From Rhizobium ruizarguesonis (GTDB taxonomy: Bacteria; Pseudomonadota; Alphaproteobacteria; Rhizobiales; Rhizobiaceae), in assembly GCF_012349115.1 (NCBI RefSeq), contig NZ_PQIG01000076.1:1-64000 (forward strand): DNA of 64,000 nucleotides, in the 5' to 3' direction. Under the pieces are notes generated by a model. The model worked only from the letters and a program-made list of their open reading frames with translations. It had not been told where the DNA came from and did no database searches. Both the position numbers and the translations under genes were made by a program. Of this stretch, positions 59,650 through 64,000 are shown one piece after another (position 1 is the first letter of the stretch; every line of letters starts with the position of its first letter).

Positions 59650-61926
59650 ATGGATATGAACGAAATCAAAGAGATCTTTTTCCAGGAGTGCGAGGAACAG
59701 CTCGCCGAGCTGGAATCCGGTCTTCTGAAAATGAATGATGGCGATCGCGATCCGGAAACCGTCAATGCGGTGTTCCGTGCCGTGCATTCGATCAAGGGTG
59801 GCGCCGGCGCCTTCGGCCTTGACGATCTGGTGGCCTTCGCCCATGTCTTCGAGACCACTCTCGATTGCGTTCGATCCAACAAGCTTGAGCCGAACCAGGA
59901 TGTCCTGAAGGTGATGCTGAAGTCGGCCGACGTGCTCGCCGACCTGACGAACGCTGCGCGCGACGGCGGCAGTGTCGATGAAAGCCGCAGCCGCGGCCTC
60001 GTCAAGGAGCTCGAGGCGCTGGCCAACGGTGAGATGCCGTCTCCCTCGGCCTCAGTCGAGGCGCCTGCGCCGAGGGCCGCCGCAAAGCCCGCTCCGGCGC
60101 CGACCCCCAAGCCGACGGACGACAGCGGCTTCCAGCCAGTCCCCTTTTCCTTCGACGATTTCGGCGGCGAGGGCGATGCGGGCGACATGCCGACCTATGA
60201 AGTCATCTTCAAGCCGCGCTACGAACTCTATTCCAAGGGCAATGACGCCACCCTGCTGCTGCGTGACCTCTCGCGCCTCGGTGAAATGACGATCTATTGC
60301 AACACGGATGACCTGCCGGGCCTCGAGGAACTCGATCCGGAAGGCGCTTATTTCTTCTGGAACGTCACGATCAAGACGGACAAGGGCGAGGACGCCATTC
60401 GCACCGTCTTCGAATTCGCCGAGTGGGATTGCGAACTGACGGTGAAGCCGGTCGAAGAAGCAAGGGCCGACGCGACCAGCAACGACGAACTGCCGATGGT
60501 GCCGGTTCCCTTCGATCTGTCGATCCTGGACGAAACGGGCGCAACGGAAGAGGTTTCCGCCTCAGACGCGCGCGCCGAAGAGACCGCCGCCGCCGTTGCC
60601 GCCGCGGAGACCGCCTCCAACGTCACGCAGATGGTCGCCGCCCGCGTCGAGAAGAAGGAATCGGCCGCCGCCGCAGCGGCCGCAGCAAGTGCTGCCGCCC
60701 AGAACAATGCCGCTGGCGCCGGCCAGACGATCCGCGTCGATCTCGACCGTGTCGACCGCCTGATCAACCTCGTCGGCGAATTGGTCATCAACCAGGCGAT
60801 GCTGTCGCAGAGCGTCATCGAGAACGACACGACCGGCACCTCCTCGATCAATATGGGCCTCGAGGAGCTGCAGCAGCTCACCCGCGAGATCCAGGACTCG
60901 GTCATGGCGATCCGCGCGCAGCCGGTAAAGCCGGTCTTCCAGCGCATGTCGCGTATCGTCCGCGAAATCGCCGATATGACCGGCAAGTCGATCCGCCTGA
61001 TCACCGAAGGTGAAAACACCGAAGTCGACAAGACGGTCATCGACAAGCTGGCCGAGCCGCTGACCCACATGATCCGCAACGCCGTCGACCACGGCATCGA
61101 AACGCCCGAAAAGCGTGCCGCCGCCGGCAAGAACACCGAAGGCACGGTCCGCCTGACCGCCAAGCATCGTTCGGGACGCATCCTGATCGAGCTTGCCGAC
61201 GACGGCGCCGGCATCAACCGCGAGAAGGTCCGCCAGAAGGCGATCGACAACGACCTTATCCCGGCCGATTCCAACCTGTCGGACGAGGAAATCGACAACC
61301 TGATCTTCCTGCCGGGCTTCTCGACGGCCGACAAGATCTCCGACATCTCCGGCCGCGGCGTCGGCATGGACGTCGTCAAACGTTCGATCCAGGCGCTCGG
61401 CGGCCGCATCAACATCACCTCGAAGCCGGGTCACGGCTCGGTCTTCACCATGAGCCTGCCGCTGACGCTCGCCGTCCTTGACGGCATGGTGGTCACCGTC
61501 GCCGGCCAGACGCTGGTCGTGCCGCTGACCGCGATCGTCGAAACCCTGCAGCCGGAAGCTGCCGCGATCCACTCCTTCGGTGCCAACCACCGGCTGATCT
61601 CGATCCGCAACAGCTTCTGCCCGCTGGTCGACGTCGGCCGCATCCTGAACTTCCGCGCCACCCAGGCCAATCCGGTGGAGGGCGTGGCGCTTCTGGTGGA
61701 ATCCGAAGGCGGCGGCCAGCGCGCTCTGATGGTCGATGCCATCCAGGGTCAGCGCCAGGTGGTCATCAAGAGCCTGGAAGCGAACTACACCCATGTGCCG
61801 GGCATTGCCGCCGCCACCATTCTCGGTGACGGCCGCGTCGCTCTCATCCTCGATGTCGATGCGGTTGTCGGCGCTTCGCGCGGCCAGTCGCTCAAAGCGG
61901 AAATGTCGCTAGCAGCGGTGGGATAA
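59650..61926 (+). CDS. cheA: CheA histidine kinase
   Basis: A 758-residue chemotaxis kinase. P1 holds the phospho-accepting His46 ([13 protein letters not shown]), a receiver-binding P2 region and Ala/Pro-rich linkers follow, then P3 dimerisation, the HATPase P4 ([29 protein letters not shown]) and the CheW-like P5 domain. It phosphorylates CheY and CheB. The long Ala-rich linker near 340-355 is typical of rhizobial CheA. Confidence 0.97.
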   Translation: MDMNEIKEIFFQECEEQLAELESGLLKMNDGDRDPETVNAVFRAVHSIKGGAGAFGLDDLVAFAHVFETTLDCVRSNKLEPNQDVLKVMLKSADVLADLTNAARDGGSVDESRSRGLVKELEALANGEMPSPSASVEAPAPRAAAKPAPAPTPKPTDDSGFQPVPFSFDDFGGEGDAGDMPTYEVIFKPRYELYSKGNDATLLLRDLSRLGEMTIYCNTDDLPGLEELDPEGAYFFWNVTIKTDKGEDAIRTVFEFAEWDCELTVKPVEEARADATSNDELPMVPVPFDLSILDETGATEEVSASDARAEETAAAVAAAETASNVTQMVAARVEKKESAAAAAAAASAAAQNNAAGAGQTIRVDLDRVDRLINLVGELVINQAMLSQSVIENDTTGTSSINMGLEELQQLTREIQDSVMAIRAQPVKPVFQRMSRIVREIADMTGKSIRLITEGENTEVDKTVIDKLAEPLTHMIRNAVDHGIETPEKRAAAGKNTEGTVRLTAKHRSGRILIELADDGAGINREKVRQKAIDNDLIPADSNLSDEEIDNLIFLPGFSTADKISDISGRGVGMDVVKRSIQALGGRINITSKPGHGSVFTMSLPLTLAVLDGMVVTVAGQTLVVPLTAIVETLQPEAAAIHSFGANHRLISIRNSFCPLVDVGRILNFRATQANPVEGVALLVESEGGGQRALMVDAIQGQRQVVIKSLEANYTHVPGIAAATILGDGRVALILDVDAVVGASRGQSLKAEMSLAAVG

Positions 61927-61930
61927 GGGA

Positions 61931-62398
61931 ATGTCGTACACTGTAAAAAATCTGAACGAGGGGGATCGCGAGTTGATCGCGTTCCGCATCGGGGATCAGG
62001 AATTTTGCGTGAACATCATGTCGGTTCGCGAAATCCGGGGCTGGACCCCGGCGACCGCGATGCCGCATTCGCCGACCTATATGCTGGGTGTCATCAACCT
62101 GCGCGGCGCGGTGCTGCCGATCATCGATCTTGCGGCCCGGCTCGGCATGAAGCCGGCCGATCCGACCGCCCGTCATGTCATTATCGTCGCCCAGGTCCGG
62201 CGTAAAGTCGTCGGCCTCCTGGTCGACGCCGTTTCCGATATCCTGACGGTGACCGACGAAACCATCCAGCCGACGCCCGAAATCTCCTCCGAGCTCGAGC
62301 GTCAATTTGCCCGCGGCGTTCTCGCGATCGAGAAGCGCATGATCTGCCTGATCGAACTCGAATCCCTCTTTCCAGAGACCGAAAGCGAAGCCGCATGA
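61931..62398 (+). CDS. cheW: CheW coupling protein
   Basis: A 155-residue CheW adaptor that links receptors to CheA. The beta-barrel motifs are present ([60 protein letters not shown]). It follows cheA by 4 bases and overlaps cheR by 4 bases. Confidence 0.96.
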   Translation: MSYTVKNLNEGDRELIAFRIGDQEFCVNIMSVREIRGWTPATAMPHSPTYMLGVINLRGAVLPIIDLAARLGMKPADPTARHVIIVAQVRRKVVGLLVDAVSDILTVTDETIQPTPEISSELERQFARGVLAIEKRMICLIELESLFPETESEAA

Positions 62399-63303
62399 GT
62401 GTAATGGGCGCAAAAGATCAGAGACAGGGATCCGACGAGGTCCTGGCGAGCGGAGAATATCCGCTGACGCGCCGCGACCTCACGGAGATCGCCGCAATGA
62501 TCTATTCGGATGCCGGCATCTTCCTCAACGAGACGAAGGCGTCGCTCGTCTATTCGCGTCTTTCGAAACATATCCGCAATCTCGGTCTGTCCGGCTTTCG
62601 GGAATATTGCGACCTCGTCGCTTCGCCGGCGGGTGCTGCGCCGCGCCGGGAGATGCTTTCGCACCTGACCACCAATTTTACCCGCTTCTTCCGCGAGAAC
62701 CACCATTTCGACCACCTGCGCGACCATGTCCTGCCGGAACTTCTGCAGCGGGCGAGATCGGGCGGCAGAGTGCGCATCTGGTCGGCCGCCTCCTCCGATG
62801 GGCAGGAACCCTATTCGATCGCGCTGACGGTGCTGTCGCTGATGCCGAATGTCGCGGACTACGACTTCAAGATCCTGGCAACCGACATCGACCCGAAGAT
62901 CCTCGCGATCGCCCGGGCCGGCGCCTATGACGAGAGCGCGCTCGAAACCGTGTCGCCGGCCATGCGCAAGCAATGGTTCAGCGAAGTCGAGGTTCAGGGG
63001 CGAAGGAAATTCCAGGTCGACGACCGCGTCAAGCGGCTGATCACCTACAACGAGCTGAACCTGATGGCGCAATGGCCGTTCAAGGGCAAGTTCGACGTCA
63101 TCTTCTGCCGCAACGTCGTCATCTATTTCGACGAGCCGACGCAGATGAAGATCTGGCAGCGTTTCGCCGGCCTGTTGCCGGAAGGCGGTCACCTCTATAT
63201 CGGCCATTCCGAGCGTGTTTCGGGTGAGGCAAAACACGTCTTCGACAATATCGGCATCACGACCTATCGCTATACGGCCAAAGGTCTCGGGAGGAAGGCA
63301 TGA
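62395..63303 (+). CDS. cheR: CheR methyltransferase
   Basis: A 302-residue SAM-dependent protein-glutamate methyltransferase that methylates chemoreceptors. The N-terminal helical region is followed by [30 protein letters not shown] (SAM-binding), [10 protein letters not shown] and [12 protein letters not shown]. It overlaps cheW and cheB by 4 bases each (ATGA). Confidence 0.96.
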   Translation: MSVMGAKDQRQGSDEVLASGEYPLTRRDLTEIAAMIYSDAGIFLNETKASLVYSRLSKHIRNLGLSGFREYCDLVASPAGAAPRREMLSHLTTNFTRFFRENHHFDHLRDHVLPELLQRARSGGRVRIWSAASSDGQEPYSIALTVLSLMPNVADYDFKILATDIDPKILAIARAGAYDESALETVSPAMRKQWFSEVEVQGRRKFQVDDRVKRLITYNELNLMAQWPFKGKFDVIFCRNVVIYFDEPTQMKIWQRFAGLLPEGGHLYIGHSERVSGEAKHVFDNIGITTYRYTAKGLGRKA

Positions 63304-64000
63304 GCGCTCCGGCAAGGGTTCTCGTTGTTGACGACTCCCCGACGATGCGGGGCCTGATCACCGCTGTGCTGAGTTCCGACCCCGAGGTCAACGTCATCGG
63401 CCAGGCCGGCGACGCGTTGGAGGCGCGCGAGGCAATCAAGCGGCTGAATCCCGACGTCCTGACGCTCGACATCGAGATGCCGAACATGAATGGTCTCGAT
63501 TTTCTCGAAAAGATCATGACGCTGCGTCCGATGCCGGTGATCATGGTATCCACAATGACCCATCGCGGCGCCGAGGCGACGCTTGCGGCGCTGGAGATCG
63601 GCGCGTTCGACTGCGTCGGTAAGCCGGGGCCGGGCGAACTCAGGCCCTTCGGCGACCTCGCCGAGAAGGTCAAGGCCGCCGCGCGCACGCAACGCCAGTA
63701 TTCCCAGCCTGTTGCCGCCGTGCCACCGCCCTCGGTCGCCGATTTCCGCGTCGGCCGCAAGATCGTCGCGATCGGCTCGTCGACCGGCGGCGTCGAGGCG
63801 CTGATTGCCGTGCTGCAGAAATTCCCGGCGAATTGCCCGCCGACCGTCATCACCCAGCATATGCCGCCGACCTTCACCAAGAGCTTCGCCGAACGGCTGA
63901 ACCGCCTCTGTGCGCCGGTGGTGCAGGAAGCGACCGATGGTGCCCGTCTCGAAATCGGCAAGATCTATCTGGCGCCCGGCGGCGAGCGTCATCTGCAGGT
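63300..64000 (+). CDS. cheB: CheB methylesterase (partial, cut by window end)
   Basis: The first 233 residues of CheB. The receiver has the acidic pair VVDDSP and phospho-acceptor Asp57 ([12 protein letters not shown]). The methylesterase domain starts near residue 150 with [12 protein letters not shown], which holds the catalytic Ser; the His is in TQHMPPTFT. The rest lies beyond 64000. It removes methyl groups from receptors when phosphorylated by CheA. Confidence 0.95.
   Translation, partial: MSAPARVLVVDDSPTMRGLITAVLSSDPEVNVIGQAGDALEAREAIKRLNPDVLTLDIEMPNMNGLDFLEKIMTLRPMPVIMVSTMTHRGAEATLAALEIGAFDCVGKPGPGELRPFGDLAEKVKAAARTQRQYSQPVAAVPPPSVADFRVGRKIVAIGSSTGGVEALIAVLQKFPANCPPTVITQHMPPTFTKSFAERLNRLCAPVVQEATDGARLEIGKIYLAPGGERHLQ

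Noticed and set aside
1..64000. CRISPR array, tRNA or rRNA genes, insertion sequences
   Set aside because: No regularly spaced repeat arrays, no cloverleaf-like or rRNA stretches and no transposase genes were recognised.

Overview
The window looks like the chromosome of a Rhizobium (R. leguminosarum/etli group). Three things point there: the chemotaxis operon at the right end begins with icpA and an STAS gene ahead of cheY-A-W-R-B, as in the rhizobial che1 cluster; several copies of rhizobial intergenic palindromic repeats (RIME1- and RIME2-like) are scattered between genes; and two Ku genes lie side by side. The DNA is GC-rich, with AT-rich gaps at promoters. Taxonomy is inferred from sequence features only.

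1-1948: a gene-poor edge with a LuxR-type regulator whose receiver domain has lost its phosphorylation site, and a small unknown protein. 1952-20522: a large polyol/sugar catabolic locus. A leftward operon encodes an ABC importer (binding protein, two permeases, small membrane protein, ATPase) and a xylulose-reductase-like SDR. A divergent rightward set encodes a ketose 3-epimerase, a ROK repressor, a tagatose-kinase-like PfkB protein, a PF08013 (tagatose-6-phosphate 4-epimerase type) protein, and ribitol- and galactitol-dehydrogenase-like SDRs. After a promoter flanked by two LacI-type operators come a class I aldolase, a Gfo/Idh/MocA dehydrogenase, a D-lyxose isomerase, a second PfkB kinase, a sorbitol-dehydrogenase-like SDR and a zinc dehydrogenase; a LacI repressor closes the locus. 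The proposed logic is that several polyols are imported, oxidised to ketoses, epimerised or isomerised, phosphorylated, and passed to glycolysis.

20702-28530: a complete Nit1C-type nitrilase cluster read leftward (MSMEG_0572-like, nitrilase, radical SAM, GNAT, AIR-synthase-like, glycosyltransferase, MSMEG_0570-like, flavoprotein) with an LnmK/Pnap_2097-type gene at its end. A sigma-54 promoter with an exact match to consensus and an upstream pair of phased direct repeats precede it, which fits nitrogen-limitation control. This cluster family is linked to cyanide assimilation.

28972-35058: two alpha/beta hydrolases and a surface-polysaccharide group (beta-helix protein, acyltransferase, O-antigen-ligase-like protein, SGNH hydrolase). 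35295-42392: two convergent Ku genes, small proteins, an OsmC-like protein, an FAD protein, an EamA permease and a glyoxalase-esterase fusion. 42477-49571: a dense signalling island of histidine kinases and stand-alone receivers; one membrane kinase carries a FixL-like haem-PAS signature. 49834-56845: fused SecDF, a CPA2 antiporter, an XRE regulator, a GT39 glycosyltransferase and a 37-residue peptide. 57276-64000: icpA-cheS-cheY1-cheA-cheW-cheR-cheB, with cheB cut by the window end.
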